Shown here one piece after another: positions 5,561-14,608 of a stretch of DNA of 35,789 bases. The DNA is taken from the IMG/VR virus record IMGVR_UViG_3300032287_002806, positions 1 to 35,789 of that record, one strand, 5' to 3'. Made by a program: the position numbers and the translations under genes. The stretch is from a virus. Numbering within the stretch: the first letter of the stretch is position 1; every line of letters begins with the position of its first letter. The notes beneath the pieces were generated by a model. It ran no database searches and was not told the DNA's origin. It worked only from the letters and a program-made list of their open reading frames with translations.

Positions 5561-7052
5561 TTGGAAACCAAACTACGAGGCTGAGTACCTCAAGCGTGCA
5601 GAGCGTCTGAAGCGCATACGCGAAGAACCTGCCATTTTGGAGGGCTTGAAAGAGTATTACAAAGACCATCCGGCAGAGTTCATATGCGAATGGGGCGTTA
5701 CCTTTGACCCTCGTAATGCAGAGGTTGGTTTACCTACAACCATGCCTTTCCTCTTGTTCCCCAAACAAGCCGATTTCATTAACTGGCTGCGTGATCGCTG
5801 GCTAGGGCGTGAGGATGGACTAGCAGAGAAGTCTCGGGATATGGGCGTTTCGTGGCTTTGCGTGGGCTTTGCCGTGTGGATGTTCTTGTTTCATCCTGGC
5901 ACTGTGGCAGGCTTCGGGAGCCGGAAAGAAGAATATGTAGACAAGCTGGGCGACCCCAAATCGCTGTTTTGGAAGATTCGCCAGTTCATCAACCTTTTGC
6001 CGGTGGAGTTTCGGCCTAAAGGCTGGGACCAGAAGAAGCACGCGCCATTCATGAACATCGTGAACCCTGAGAACGGGGCCGCGATTGTGGGCGAAGCTGG
6101 CGACAACATCGGGCGAGGCAACCGAACCAGCATTTATTTCAAAGACGAATCAGCGTTTTATGAACGGGCTGAATCGATTGACGCCGCCTTGTCTCAAACC
6201 TCAAACTGCAAGATAGACATATCGACGCCCAACGGCAACGGCAACCCGTTTTTTAGAAAGCGGCACGGCGGCAAGATCAAGATATTCACATTCCACTGGC
6301 GCGATGACCCACGCAAGGGGCCGGAATGGTACGCAAAGCAGCAAAACGACTTGGACCCCGTTGTATTGGCTCAAGAGGTTGACATTGACTACAACGCTAG
6401 TACATGCGACGCATGGATAAGCGGCGAACTGATTGAAGCCGCACAGCGCAAAGGACCGGCAGACGTGGAGGTAAATGGGCCGTGGGCTATTGGTGTGGAC
6501 GCTGCGCACATGGGAGACGATGAAAGCGTTATCACTAAGCGCCGAGGGCTTCTGACCTTGCCGCAGATCAGCAAGCGCAAGCTAGACGGGCCTGAACTGG
6601 CTGGAGCTGTAGAGGAAGAATGTCGCACACTGGAAGAAGCTGGAGGAATCATCGGCTCTATCGTCATTGAGCTTGATGGCCCCGGCGTTAGTGCTTACGA
6701 CGCACTAAAGCGCGGCAAATGGGCCTCTGCTGTGGTGGGTGTTCATACGGGAACAAGGCTCTCAGATGACCGGAACTACAACCTCAAGGCGAAGCTATGG
6801 CGAAAGGCGTTGGAGTACCTGAAGCGCGGCGGCAACTCCATGCCAATAGACTCCGAGACTAAATCCCAGCTCAGTTCATACCGTTACAGCTATCGGGACG
6901 GATTGCTATTGATGGAGGCAAAGAAGGATTACAAGAAGCGCCTAGGCAAATCGCCTGACCGTGCCGACTCTTGGATTCTGACCTTTGCTGACATGCCGAT
7001 GAAGGCGCAACACGATTACACGAAATCAGCAGCTCAGGGGAGGGTTATCTAG
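5550..7052 (+). CDS. terL: terminase large subunit (ATPase-nuclease)
   Basis: 500 residues, the usual size. The ATPase part carries a deviant Walker A (EKSRDMGVSW, residues about 93-102) and Walker B (SIYFKDE, 194-200) with the catalytic glutamate. The RNase-H-like nuclease begins near IGVDAAHMGDDES (first aspartate about 317), continues with IVIELDGPGVSAYDAL and ends with the third acidic site in DRADSWILTF. The enzyme translocates DNA into the procapsid through the portal and cuts it. A P22-like portal and coat follow, so headful packaging is likely, though the mechanism is not readable from sequence alone. Confidence 0.96.
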   Translation: MAADWKPNYEAEYLKRAERLKRIREEPAILEGLKEYYKDHPAEFICEWGVTFDPRNAEVGLPTTMPFLLFPKQADFINWLRDRWLGREDGLAEKSRDMGVSWLCVGFAVWMFLFHPGTVAGFGSRKEEYVDKLGDPKSLFWKIRQFINLLPVEFRPKGWDQKKHAPFMNIVNPENGAAIVGEAGDNIGRGNRTSIYFKDESAFYERAESIDAALSQTSNCKIDISTPNGNGNPFFRKRHGGKIKIFTFHWRDDPRKGPEWYAKQQNDLDPVVLAQEVDIDYNASTCDAWISGELIEAAQRKGPADVEVNGPWAIGVDAAHMGDDESVITKRRGLLTLPQISKRKLDGPELAGAVEEECRTLEEAGGIIGSIVIELDGPGVSAYDALKRGKWASAVVGVHTGTRLSDDRNYNLKAKLWRKALEYLKRGGNSMPIDSETKSQLSSYRYSYRDGLLLMEAKKDYKKRLGKSPDRADSWILTFADMPMKAQHDYTKSAAQGRVI

Positions 7053-7074
7053 TTTCTGTAAAAAACGATTAGCC

Positions 7075-7114
7075 TAAGGGCCTTCGCAACGTTGGGAAAC
7101 GTCCGATGCCCTTA
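7075..7114 (+). promoter_or_regulatory. nested hairpin upstream of the portal gene
   Basis: Outer arms TAAGGGC (7075-7081) and GCCCTTA (7108-7114) enclose a perfect inner hairpin ACGTT-GGGA-AACGT (7089-7102), whose loop fits the GNRA tetraloop class. It fills most of the 76-base gap between terminase and portal. It could set translation of the portal relative to terminase or be an RNA processing site. No strong uridine run follows, so it is a poor terminator. Confidence 0.6.
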
Positions 7115-7128
7115 TTTATGAGCCTGTC

Positions 7129-9306
7129 ATGAGCGACGTTCTTAGCGACGCTCAGAAATTGTTTACCGAATCGCTTGATGCGATGCGGGAACAGCGCATT
7201 CAAATCGAGCAGGATTTGAAGTTTTCCGACCCTTCCGACCCGCAACAGTGGGACGAATCGGTAAAGCTGGCGCGTGAGAGCGACCCTGGCGGCAAGCGTC
7301 CTTGCTTGGTAATGGACCAAGTTGGGCAGTATGTCGCTAACGTGGCAGGCCAGATCGAGAAGCAGCCCCCGTCCATTCACGCAATTCCTGTGGGTGGTGG
7401 GGCTGACAAGAAAGCCGCAGAACAGATTGATGGCCGCTTCAGGCACATCGAACACGCTTCCAGAGCATCACAACACTACGCCCGAGCATTGACCAGCGCA
7501 GCCCGTACAGGGGTGGGTTATCTCGTTGTGCGTCCGGTGTATGTAGATCGTGCGCTAGGCTGGCAAGAACCCCGCATTAGCTCAGAGCCTGACCCGCTAA
7601 AGGTCATTTTTGACCCTTGGAGCGTGGAGACTGATGGCAGTGATGGCACGTTTGGCTATCTGCTCACCAGCATGAGCATTCCCACGTTCAATGCGCAGTG
7701 GAAAGGCTTAGACCCGCTGGATTTTGGAGATACAGAGGGAAGCCGACGCGAGCAAAACCGCAAGTCTGTTCTCATTGCCGAGCAGTGGTATCAAGAGCAG
7801 AAAACCCGCAATATCGTTGTCTATTACGACTTGAACGGGCAGGAGACTTCAGGCACTGAGGACGAATATCACGCTGCGAGCATGGCCGCAGGCGTACAGC
7901 TTGAGTACATCCGCAACTACTCGGACAAATACAACTGCGTCAAATGGCGTCGTATGTCTGGCGCTGATGTGCTAGAGGAATCTGAGTATCCCTCCGACTC
8001 TATCGGTATCGTGCCGGTTTATGGCTATGTAGGTTTCTCTGATGGCCGCATGCGCTATTGCGGTATGCCACGACGCGCAAGGGCACCGCAACAAGCCTAC
8101 AACTACCATATCAGCGAGCAGCTAGCCTACATCGGCACCATGCCAAAGGCACCTTGGCTGGTGAGCAAACGCGCAGCCGCTGGGGTGGAGACGCTGTGGG
8201 ATAAGGCTTCGTCCGAGTCTCGCGCATGGCTCCCGTACAACGACATTGACGAAATCGGCGCAATCAACGTGCCTAGCCGTGTCAATGCTTCGTCCAACGC
8301 AGTCAACCATGAGGCAGGAGCAGCGCAGGCACTACGAGACATTCAGGCGTCGCTTGGTATGTATCAGGCCAATTTAGGCGCACAGAGCAACGAGACCAGC
8401 GGCGTAGCTATTGAGTCACGCAAGCAGCAAGGCGAAGCATCTACAGCGCATTTCCCCTCACACATGGCCGCAAGCCTTGGGCAAGTCGGCAAGATCGTGA
8501 TGGAGATGGACGCCCGTTTGTCTGACACGCAGCGCAAACAGCCAATCATGGGTGTCGATGGCGCGTCTGGGTCTGTGATGGTCAACCCCAAGCAGGAAAC
8601 CAGCTTCGAGCGCAGTCCTGAAGGTGTGAGCATTAACCCGAGTGTCGGCAAATACTCCGTCCGTGTGGTGGTTGGTGCAAGCTACAGCACACAGCGCACC
8701 CAGACTAATGCAGCGTTTGGCGAAATCATGCGCGGTAATCCTGAGCTGGCCCCGACTGTTGCACCTTTCTGGGCGCAGACGCTGGATTTCCCCGGCTCAG
8801 ACAAGTTCGCCCAAGCTATGGCAGCAATGGCACCGCCTCCGGTTAAAGCTATTTTGCAACCCGAAGGCAGCGACGATGCACCAGACCCCGCAGCACTTGC
8901 CCAGCAGGTCAAGCAATTGCAGGAAGCATTGCAAGAGGCTATTCAACACGCTCACGAAGCACAGCAAGACGCAGACGAAGCCGAGCAGAAGGCTAACGAA
9001 GCGGAACGCATGGCGAAGGTGAAAGAGGAAGCACTCGAAATCGATTGGTACAAGGCCGAGACAGACCGCCTGAAGGTTACCGGCGCAAACGTTGACCAGA
9101 TTGAAGCCGTAGTGGGCGACCTCATCAACAAGATGCTGACCAGCGAGCAACCGCTAGGCGATGAACAGCCTATGCCGCAAGACCCGCAAGCATGGCAGGG
9201 CGGTTTGCCCATGGAGCAACCAGAGGAAGCCGCAGAGCCTTTGCCTGAGTACCAAGAGCCTGAAGGCTTGCCCGAATACCCCGAATCACCGGAGCCAATG
9301 CAATGA
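7129..9306 (+). CDS. P22-type portal protein
   Basis: 725 residues, the same length class as P22 gp1. The N-terminal core has conserved phage-portal features (RPCLVMDQVGQYVANVAGQI, then the stem/wing region and GVAIESRKQQGEASTAHFPS in the middle). The C-terminal 130 residues are a long glutamine/alanine/glutamate-rich helical region (about 590-680, heptad-like, coiled coil) followed by a proline/glutamate tail. This matches the barrel helices of P22-like portals. The dodecameric ring is the DNA entry and exit channel and the packaging motor dock. ATG 7129 is preceded by the nested hairpin; the end overlaps the next gene by 4 bases. Confidence 0.92.
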   Translation: MSDVLSDAQKLFTESLDAMREQRIQIEQDLKFSDPSDPQQWDESVKLARESDPGGKRPCLVMDQVGQYVANVAGQIEKQPPSIHAIPVGGGADKKAAEQIDGRFRHIEHASRASQHYARALTSAARTGVGYLVVRPVYVDRALGWQEPRISSEPDPLKVIFDPWSVETDGSDGTFGYLLTSMSIPTFNAQWKGLDPLDFGDTEGSRREQNRKSVLIAEQWYQEQKTRNIVVYYDLNGQETSGTEDEYHAASMAAGVQLEYIRNYSDKYNCVKWRRMSGADVLEESEYPSDSIGIVPVYGYVGFSDGRMRYCGMPRRARAPQQAYNYHISEQLAYIGTMPKAPWLVSKRAAAGVETLWDKASSESRAWLPYNDIDEIGAINVPSRVNASSNAVNHEAGAAQALRDIQASLGMYQANLGAQSNETSGVAIESRKQQGEASTAHFPSHMAASLGQVGKIVMEMDARLSDTQRKQPIMGVDGASGSVMVNPKQETSFERSPEGVSINPSVGKYSVRVVVGASYSTQRTQTNAAFGEIMRGNPELAPTVAPFWAQTLDFPGSDKFAQAMAAMAPPPVKAILQPEGSDDAPDPAALAQQVKQLQEALQEAIQHAHEAQQDADEAEQKANEAERMAKVKEEALEIDWYKAETDRLKVTGANVDQIEAVVGDLINKMLTSEQPLGDEQPMPQDPQAWQGGLPMEQPEEAAEPLPEYQEPEGLPEYPESPEPMQ

Positions 9307-10772
9307 CCGCACTAGCGCAGAACACATCCACCACCATTACGCTTCAAGATGGCGGCTTGGTGAACATCTCTACCAATGGTGGCATCGCTTCGGTGACTGC
9401 TACGCCAACGGGTGGAGCGGCACAGTCTCAGAACTTGGGGCCGCTTCCAACGCGCCTAACCGTTGGGCCATTTGCGGAAGGTGGCACGGTAACGATATTC
9501 AACCAGACAGCCGTTTTAGACTATGACCGGCCTTATGGAAACGTCGCTACTTACTCCGTAGATTCAAGCGGTAAGGCTACGGGCTTGGTTGGGCCTACAG
9601 GTGAGGCGATTAGCTTAGGTGGCGCTCGCGTCCGTTCTTCCACCTATTTCGCCCTGCGTTCAATGGATGGCGGTGACTGGCGTCAAACCGACGCAAGCAG
9701 CACACCTATCGTCGTCACCAGCGTCACCGACATGAATAGCTGCAATCCATATCGGGTTGTGCGTCGTGCGGGTCGCTTCCGTGCAGTCTGGACGAATGGA
9801 ACAGGCGGCGCAAGTGTGGCGGCTATCCGCATCAAGGCCACGGTGGAAGTGCCGGTCAAAAACGGCTCCGGCACATTAATCATCCCCTTGCAGTTCAACT
9901 CGCAAGACACCGTGGATTTGCCTGCCAACGCTGGCCGCATCGTTTATAGCGACTGGGTGACATATCCGCTAGAGCCCAATGATCTGGTTGTTGTAAAAGG
10001 CTATTACGTGGCACCCGCTGGCGGCGCTTTCAACGCCCTGACAGTGTTCCACGGCTCCGATGGCACAACCAACCCCGCAGGTGCTTTCAGCTCGGCACGG
10101 GTGAATACTGCAACAGACTCTACCGGCGTTGCATATCTCAGCGGTACATGGGCAAGCGCCAACTTTGCGGGCAGCTTCAAAGAAATCGGCATCGAAACTG
10201 ATTCTTTTATCCCCAATCAACTCACAACCGTTGACCTCTGGGGCGATTCCATCATTGCAGGGACTAGCACAACTTACATTCAGCGCACTTTGAAGGCGTT
10301 GAATATTCCCTATGCCAGCTTCGGCCTGTCTGGTTCAAGTCAGGTAACGCTGCCAGCTTCTGCGCTGGCTCGCATGAACTTGGCGCGGGGTGATATTGCT
10401 TTCTGCAATCACGGTCACAACTCCATTGGCAGCACAGCAGCACTTGGCAACGTGTGGAAGATGCTCCGTCAGCTTGGATACCGCAAGATTATTCAAACAC
10501 TGATTACCGAAGATTTCAGCTCTACGGACTCTTACGCAACCACAGCCAACCAGACCCGATTGACGGACGCCACAGCCATGAATGCATACATCTTGGCAAA
10601 CAAGGGTGTTGGCGATGGGCCGGACGCAGTGTGGGACATTCCTTCGATTGCACAGCCCGGCCGCAAGTGGGTTCCATTGTGGACAACAGACGGTATCCAC
10701 CCAAGCTCTACGGGTGAGGCGGGTATAGATGCTGGCATCCGTGCTGCTGGCTGGCAGTCTGATCTGACCTAA
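9303..10772 (+). CDS. virion-associated SGNH hydrolase-like protein
   Basis: 489 residues. The N-terminal 75 residues are beta-rich and resemble head-decoration or structural adaptor modules. A beta-rich middle (about 80-300) follows. The C-terminal 180 residues form an SGNH/GDSL-like domain: block I LWGDSIIAG with Ser316, a block II-like GLSGSS glycine, block III CNHGHNS (about 368-374, an atypical form of GxND) and block V DGIHPSSTG (Asp463, His466). This predicts an esterase or deacetylase acting on acetylated glycans. It is coupled to the portal gene by a 4-base overlap. Its place between portal and scaffold is unusual for a tailspike enzyme. Confidence 0.75.
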   Translation: MTALAQNTSTTITLQDGGLVNISTNGGIASVTATPTGGAAQSQNLGPLPTRLTVGPFAEGGTVTIFNQTAVLDYDRPYGNVATYSVDSSGKATGLVGPTGEAISLGGARVRSSTYFALRSMDGGDWRQTDASSTPIVVTSVTDMNSCNPYRVVRRAGRFRAVWTNGTGGASVAAIRIKATVEVPVKNGSGTLIIPLQFNSQDTVDLPANAGRIVYSDWVTYPLEPNDLVVVKGYYVAPAGGAFNALTVFHGSDGTTNPAGAFSSARVNTATDSTGVAYLSGTWASANFAGSFKEIGIETDSFIPNQLTTVDLWGDSIIAGTSTTYIQRTLKALNIPYASFGLSGSSQVTLPASALARMNLARGDIAFCNHGHNSIGSTAALGNVWKMLRQLGYRKIIQTLITEDFSSTDSYATTANQTRLTDATAMNAYILANKGVGDGPDAVWDIPSIAQPGRKWVPLWTTDGIHPSSTGEAGIDAGIRAAGWQSDLT

Positions 10773-10822
10773 CTCCATCCCCTCAGCACAAAGATTCCAC
10801 GCTAATCACCTAGCTAACCGCG

Positions 10823-10838
10823 AACGCTGTAAAGCGCC
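10823..10838 (+). promoter_or_regulatory. short hairpin of the AACGCT family, scaffold leader
   Basis: AACGCT-GTAA-AGCGCC: four core pairs closed on a GNRA-type loop, lying 50 bases before the scaffold start. Related hairpins precede the portal, coat and fibre genes. The rest of the 116-base gap (10773-10888) shows no gene; a ribosome site AGGAG at 10878-10882 serves the GTG start. Confidence 0.5.
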
Positions 10839-10888
10839 GCTGCCCTCCCTGGTGACTTGAGAGAGTGCAAAGACTATAGGAGTCCTCT

Positions 10889-11719
10889 GTGACCACTGAA
10901 GAACTGAGCATTGCCAACACCGAACCAGCGGCAAGCCCTGAACCCGAAACAACCCAAGTTGAAGGCGCAGAGGTCGAATCTGGCACGGAAGAACAAGCGG
11001 AAGAAGCAAAAGAGCAGAAGCCGGAAAAGACGCCGGAAGAAAAAGAACGTGAGCGGGAGCGTAACCGCTTGCAGCGCGGCATTGACCGACGCACACGCCA
11101 GCTAGCAGAGGCTCGCGCAGAGGCTGCACTGCTACGGGAGCAATTGACCCGAGGCGTAAAAAATCCCAACAATCAAGACACGACAGACGACAGCGAACCT
11201 CTGACGCTGACTAAGGCCGAACTTGCGGAATTTGTCAAAGCTGAAGCTGCAAAGCTCGCACCGACTATTCAAAGCGAACAAGCCGAAGTTCAGCGTCGTC
11301 AGGGTGTGATTACGTCGCTTGAGAAAACGTGGGGTAAAGAAAGATTCGATGAAGTTTCGTCCGATTTGGATGAAGCATTTGGAGGACTCACAGACCGTAG
11401 CGGCAGGCCCAAGCCAGCCATTGAAGCGGTTTTTGAAGCTGAAGAACCTGCAAAGGTCATTGAGTATTTGGCAGACCCCGACAACGCCGACGAAGCAGAA
11501 GCCATTGCACGTATGAGCGCAGTTCAAGCAGGGCGAGCAATCGCAAAACTTGAATCAAAACTCAGCACCGCAAAGCCCAAGCCCAAAACGGAAGTGTCAA
11601 AAGCACCTGCACCGCTTGAGACTGTGCGCGGCTCTGGTGGCGTGGCTTCTACGCCTAGCCCAACAGATACCAAAGCATGGATTAAGTGGCGCAATGAACA
11701 GGAGCGCAAAGGGCTCTAA
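10889..11719 (+). CDS. scaffolding protein
   Basis: 276 residues from a GTG start with AGGAG 7 bases upstream. The protein is acidic at the N-terminus (TEELSIANTEPAASPEPETT, then repeated EE/AEE), has a highly charged coiled-coil from about 45 to 90 (KEREREREN-like arginine/glutamate run) and a basic C-terminus ending in WIKWRNEQERKGL. Length, composition and position immediately before the coat gene match P22 gp8-type scaffolds, which direct procapsid assembly and leave before DNA fills the head. Scaffolds diverge quickly, so the call depends mainly on context. Confidence 0.82.
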   Translation: MTTEELSIANTEPAASPEPETTQVEGAEVESGTEEQAEEAKEQKPEKTPEEKERERERNRLQRGIDRRTRQLAEARAEAALLREQLTRGVKNPNNQDTTDDSEPLTLTKAELAEFVKAEAAKLAPTIQSEQAEVQRRQGVITSLEKTWGKERFDEVSSDLDEAFGGLTDRSGRPKPAIEAVFEAEEPAKVIEYLADPDNADEAEAIARMSAVQAGRAIAKLESKLSTAKPKPKTEVSKAPAPLETVRGSGGVASTPSPTDTKAWIKWRNEQERKGL

Positions 11720-11738
11720 AACGGTTTTTCGATCAATC

Positions 11739-11761
11739 ACTTAACGCTGAGAAGCGCTGGA
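11739..11761 (+). promoter_or_regulatory. structured translation-start element, coat gene leader
   Basis: The block CTTAACGCTGAGAAGCGCTG then GAG contains AACGCT-GAGA-AGCGCT, a hairpin with a GNRA-type loop and one A-C mismatch. The GGAG directly after the stem is the ribosome site for ATG 11769. Almost the same block precedes the tail-fibre gene (20712-20735). Confidence 0.65.
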
Positions 11762-11768
11762 GAAATAC

Positions 11769-13064
11769 ATGCCAAACGCATTAGTTACCTCGTCCGTAGT
11801 GACGAATGAAGTACTTCGAATCGCCCACAATGCATCTGCATTCTTGGGCAACATGAACACCGACTACGACGACAAATGGCAGGGCCAATACAAGCCCGGT
11901 CAGACTGTTAACGCACGTCGCCCCGTTCAATTCACACACCGCACCGGCTCCACTGCGAACATTCAGGACGTCACTGAATCTAGCGTGCCCGTCACCGTTC
12001 AGCCTGAATTGGGTATTGACTTTGCTGTCAGTTCCAATGAATTGGCTTTGTCGGTTGGCTCTAACGGCAACGTGTCCAAAGAGTTCAAAGAGCGCTATCT
12101 GAAGCCTGCCGGTTTGAAGATTGCCGCAATCTTGGACTACAACATTGCGACCATCATCAAGAACGCTTCACACCAGATGGTTGGTACTCCTGGCACTCCC
12201 CCCAGCTCGATTACCGACATTCTGAATGCTCAGGTTCCCCTTGATCGCATGAGCGTTCCCCGCGACGGTAACCGCATCGCTGCTCTGGAACCAGGCGCTA
12301 ACGCTTCCGTGGTGGCTGGCTTGGCTACTCTGTTCAACAACCAGCAACTGCTGGGCGAACAGTACAAAACCGGCGTGCTGAAAACGTCTCTGGGCTTGGA
12401 CTTCGCCATGTCTCAGAACGTGCCTTCGCACACAGTCGGCCCATTGGGTGGCACTCCGTTGATTAACGGCGCTAACCAAGGTCTGATTAACTCCGGCGCT
12501 ACTGACAACCCCTATGCAGCCACTACCTCTCTGGTGACTGACGGTTGGACTGCTGCTGCGGCTGCTCGCTTGAACCAAGGCGACACATTCACCATCGCAG
12601 GCGTGTTCTCTGTCAACCCAGAGACCAAGGCTTCTACCGGTGTGTTGCAGCAGTTCGTTGTGGTTGGTCCTACAGCTTCCGCACCTGGCACCGTGTCCTC
12701 CGATGCTTCGGGCAATGCGACTTTCGCAATCAGCCCTGCAATCATCGCTGGCGGTGCTTTCCAGAACGTGACTGCTCGCCCTGCCGATAACGCAGCGATC
12801 ACCATCACCTCCGGCGCTGCAAACCAGACCTACACCAACAACCTGATTTGGCACCGTGACGCCGTGACTTTCGTATCTCCGAAGCAAGAACTGCCCGGCG
12901 GTATGGACATGGCTTACCAAGCCAGCCTTGCGGATGAAGGTTCTATCAGCTTGCGCTTCGTGCGCGGCTTCGATGTGACCAACAACCGCTTTATCAGCCG
13001 TTTCGACGTGTTGTGGGGCGCTGCTGTGACTCTGCCGAACTTCGTCGTGAGACGTACGAATTAA
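11769..13064 (+). CDS. P22-type major coat protein
   Basis: 431 residues, the length of P22 gp5 (430). The start MPNALVTSSVVTNEVLRIAH, the early FLGNMNTDYDD region, then RRPVQFTHRTG and the FAVSSNELALSV segment are the P22 coat pattern. The central insertion domain is alanine/glycine/threonine-rich (about 240-350). This is the capsid shell subunit with HK97-like fold assembled on scaffold. Codon use is smooth and strong, as expected for the most abundant virion protein. It is followed after only 6 bases by the convergent end of an HNH endonuclease gene. Confidence 0.95.
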   Translation: MPNALVTSSVVTNEVLRIAHNASAFLGNMNTDYDDKWQGQYKPGQTVNARRPVQFTHRTGSTANIQDVTESSVPVTVQPELGIDFAVSSNELALSVGSNGNVSKEFKERYLKPAGLKIAAILDYNIATIIKNASHQMVGTPGTPPSSITDILNAQVPLDRMSVPRDGNRIAALEPGANASVVAGLATLFNNQQLLGEQYKTGVLKTSLGLDFAMSQNVPSHTVGPLGGTPLINGANQGLINSGATDNPYAATTSLVTDGWTAAAAARLNQGDTFTIAGVFSVNPETKASTGVLQQFVVVGPTASAPGTVSSDASGNATFAISPAIIAGGAFQNVTARPADNAAITITSGAANQTYTNNLIWHRDAVTFVSPKQELPGGMDMAYQASLADEGSISLRFVRGFDVTNNRFISRFDVLWGAAVTLPNFVVRRTN

Positions 13065-13070
13065 ATCGGC

Positions 13071-13742
13071 TTATGCGCTGGCCTTGGGTTTACCTCTTGG
13101 CTGGCGCATTGATGGGGTGGTGAGTGCAAGCAAAGGCTCCCATCCCATTTTGGTAACTCGGTGATAAACAGAATGATAGTTAACGCCAAAATGATTCGCC
13201 CAGTCTTTCAATATCTTTGTCTCTCCATCAATGGTGACAAAAATATTGTTGCGCCTGTTTCGCATCTGTTGGCCTTTGGTAGACCATTTGCAGTTACTTG
13301 GTTCGTATCCCTTGTTGTTGTCTATGCGATCAAGCTGCAATCCATCCTCATAGCTCTCGCTCATATCGGCATGAAACTTCTCAAGGTCATGCCAGCGTTT
13401 GCAAACAGTAATGCTGCGAGCGCCGTAATCAGCAAACCTCGGATTGCTTGGATTTTCGCAACGGTCAAGCATGTGTCTCCATACGCGATACAAAGGGGAC
13501 GACCAGAAGCCGTGTTTCGTGGTGTCCTCTCTGTTCTTGCATCCGCAGCTTCTGGTTGTACCTATTTGAATCGAACCAAGCTGCGTCATTTTTATGTTTC
13601 CACAGTCGCACTGATAAACAGCGCGATAGTGATAGCCGGTAGGTTTTTTCCCAGTGGCAAGGATGACTATTCGTCCAAATCTATCCCCGGCTTTAACCGT
13701 TGCACATTCATGCGGAATCAATCCATAGTCTGAGAGTTTCAT
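13071..13742 (-). CDS. HNH homing endonuclease, inserted antisense in the late operon
   Basis: 223 residues on the minus strand. A zinc-ribbon-like part (CDCG ... TRSCGC, about 52-75) is followed by a core (LYRVWRHMLDRCENPSNPRF) and an HNH-like signature (LQLDRIDNNKGYEPSNCKWS, then TKGQQMRNRRNN, about 135-170). The C-terminal 45 residues resemble a helix-turn-helix (WANHFGVNYHSVYHRVTKMG) that would contact the target site. Free-standing phage HNH enzymes cut a specific site in related genomes and copy themselves by repair. The gene is the only minus-strand gene of normal size among the structural genes; its 5' flank (13743-13790) is very AT-rich and may hold its promoter. Confidence 0.88.
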   Translation of the reverse strand: MKLSDYGLIPHECATVKAGDRFGRIVILATGKKPTGYHYRAVYQCDCGNIKMTQLGSIQIGTTRSCGCKNREDTTKHGFWSSPLYRVWRHMLDRCENPSNPRFADYGARSITVCKRWHDLEKFHADMSESYEDGLQLDRIDNNKGYEPSNCKWSTKGQQMRNRRNNIFVTIDGETKILKDWANHFGVNYHSVYHRVTKMGWEPLLALTTPSMRQPRGKPKASA

Positions 13743-13798
13743 TTAATTAATCCATAAATAATGGTTAACTAATTTTACTATTTTAAGGAAAAATTGCA

Positions 13799-13957
13799 AT
13801 GTATCCCTTGTCTGTCCAACTCCCTGAACCCCAAATCGGTTTTGCAGTGGCTAACGACGAAGCCGAACACAAGGCATTGACAGAGGCCGGTTATCTGCCT
13901 GCCTACGTCGCACCGGCTAAAGGTAAGAAAGCTGCTCCCGTAGAAGCCTCGGAGTAA
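13799..13957 (+). CDS. small hypothetical structural-region protein (52 aa)
   Basis: ATG 13799 with AAGGA at 13785-13789. The product begins MYPLSVQLPEPQIGFAVAND and ends with a lysine/alanine tail (GKKAAPVEASE). It ends 3 bases before the gp4-like gene. In other P22-like phages very short proteins sit at this point after the coat gene. The HNH gene separates it from the coat gene, so it may once have been directly downstream. Function unknown. Confidence 0.65.
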   Translation: MYPLSVQLPEPQIGFAVANDEAEHKALTEAGYLPAYVAPAKGKKAAPVEASE

Positions 13958-13960
13958 TCC

Positions 13961-14608
13961 GTGAAGGCTATAGAGATCATTCAAGACGCTTTTGAGCGTT
14001 GCAACCGTCTCAGCCCCGGCGAAACGTTGGGCGCTGATGATGTGGCGCTTGGCATGCGTCGCCTTAACTTGCTGGTGGATGAACTCTCAGGACAGAACAT
14101 CTATCTGTTCTTGAATACGCTTACCAGCAACCCACAAAGCGGGCATATCACGCTAGGGATTGGTGCATGGGCTTCTGTGCCTCAAGGTGAAGAAGTAATT
14201 AGCGCCACGGCTGACAACATGGCTATGTTGCCGATCACCATGAAGCAGTTTAACGAGCTGTATCAGCCCACCTCTACCGGACGCCCTACCGTGTGGGCAC
14301 AAGACGGGCTAGGCACTGTTTACCTTTGGCCTGTACCCACCGGACACACCATCAAGATTCAGACTCGCGGCACCGTGGCCGAGTTCGTAGACGAGACTAC
14401 AGACTACATCGCACCGGCTGGCTACAAGTCGGCATTGGGCGCTGCTCTGGCTGTGCGTATCGCTCCAAACGTACTCGGCGCGGTTCCTGCCGCATTGGAA
14501 AAGGCGGAGCGCGATTTGATGGGCAACATCAGCAAGTATTCGCCCCAGATCATCCATACCAGCTCTTACACCGGCAACCGTGGCTACTTCCCTCCGAGGT
14601 TGTTCTAA
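13961..14608 (+). CDS. P22 gp4-like packaged-DNA stabilisation (head completion) protein
   Basis: 215 residues from GTG 13961, with GGAG at 13951-13954 as ribosome site. The pattern AFERCNRLSPGETLGADDVA then MRRLNLLVDELS matches the N-terminal helical part of the gp4 family; the long helices, the NISKY segment and a C-terminal GNRGYFPPRLF fit. P22 gp4 binds the bottom of the portal after packaging and begins tail assembly (it also has muramidase activity in P22; this homologue is not obviously enzymatic). The start of the gp10-like gene lies directly after its stop. Confidence 0.85.
   Translation: MKAIEIIQDAFERCNRLSPGETLGADDVALGMRRLNLLVDELSGQNIYLFLNTLTSNPQSGHITLGIGAWASVPQGEEVISATADNMAMLPITMKQFNELYQPTSTGRPTVWAQDGLGTVYLWPVPTGHTIKIQTRGTVAEFVDETTDYIAPAGYKSALGAALAVRIAPNVLGAVPAALEKAERDLMGNISKYSPQIIHTSSYTGNRGYFPPRLF

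Noticed and set aside
12168-12920. 250-codon minus-strand open frame inside the coat gene
   Set aside because: Antisense shadow of a highly conserved coat gene; no recognisable protein features.
13161-13733. 190-codon plus-strand open frame opposite the HNH gene
   Set aside because: The minus-strand frame has clear HNH and zinc-ribbon signatures; the plus frame has none.
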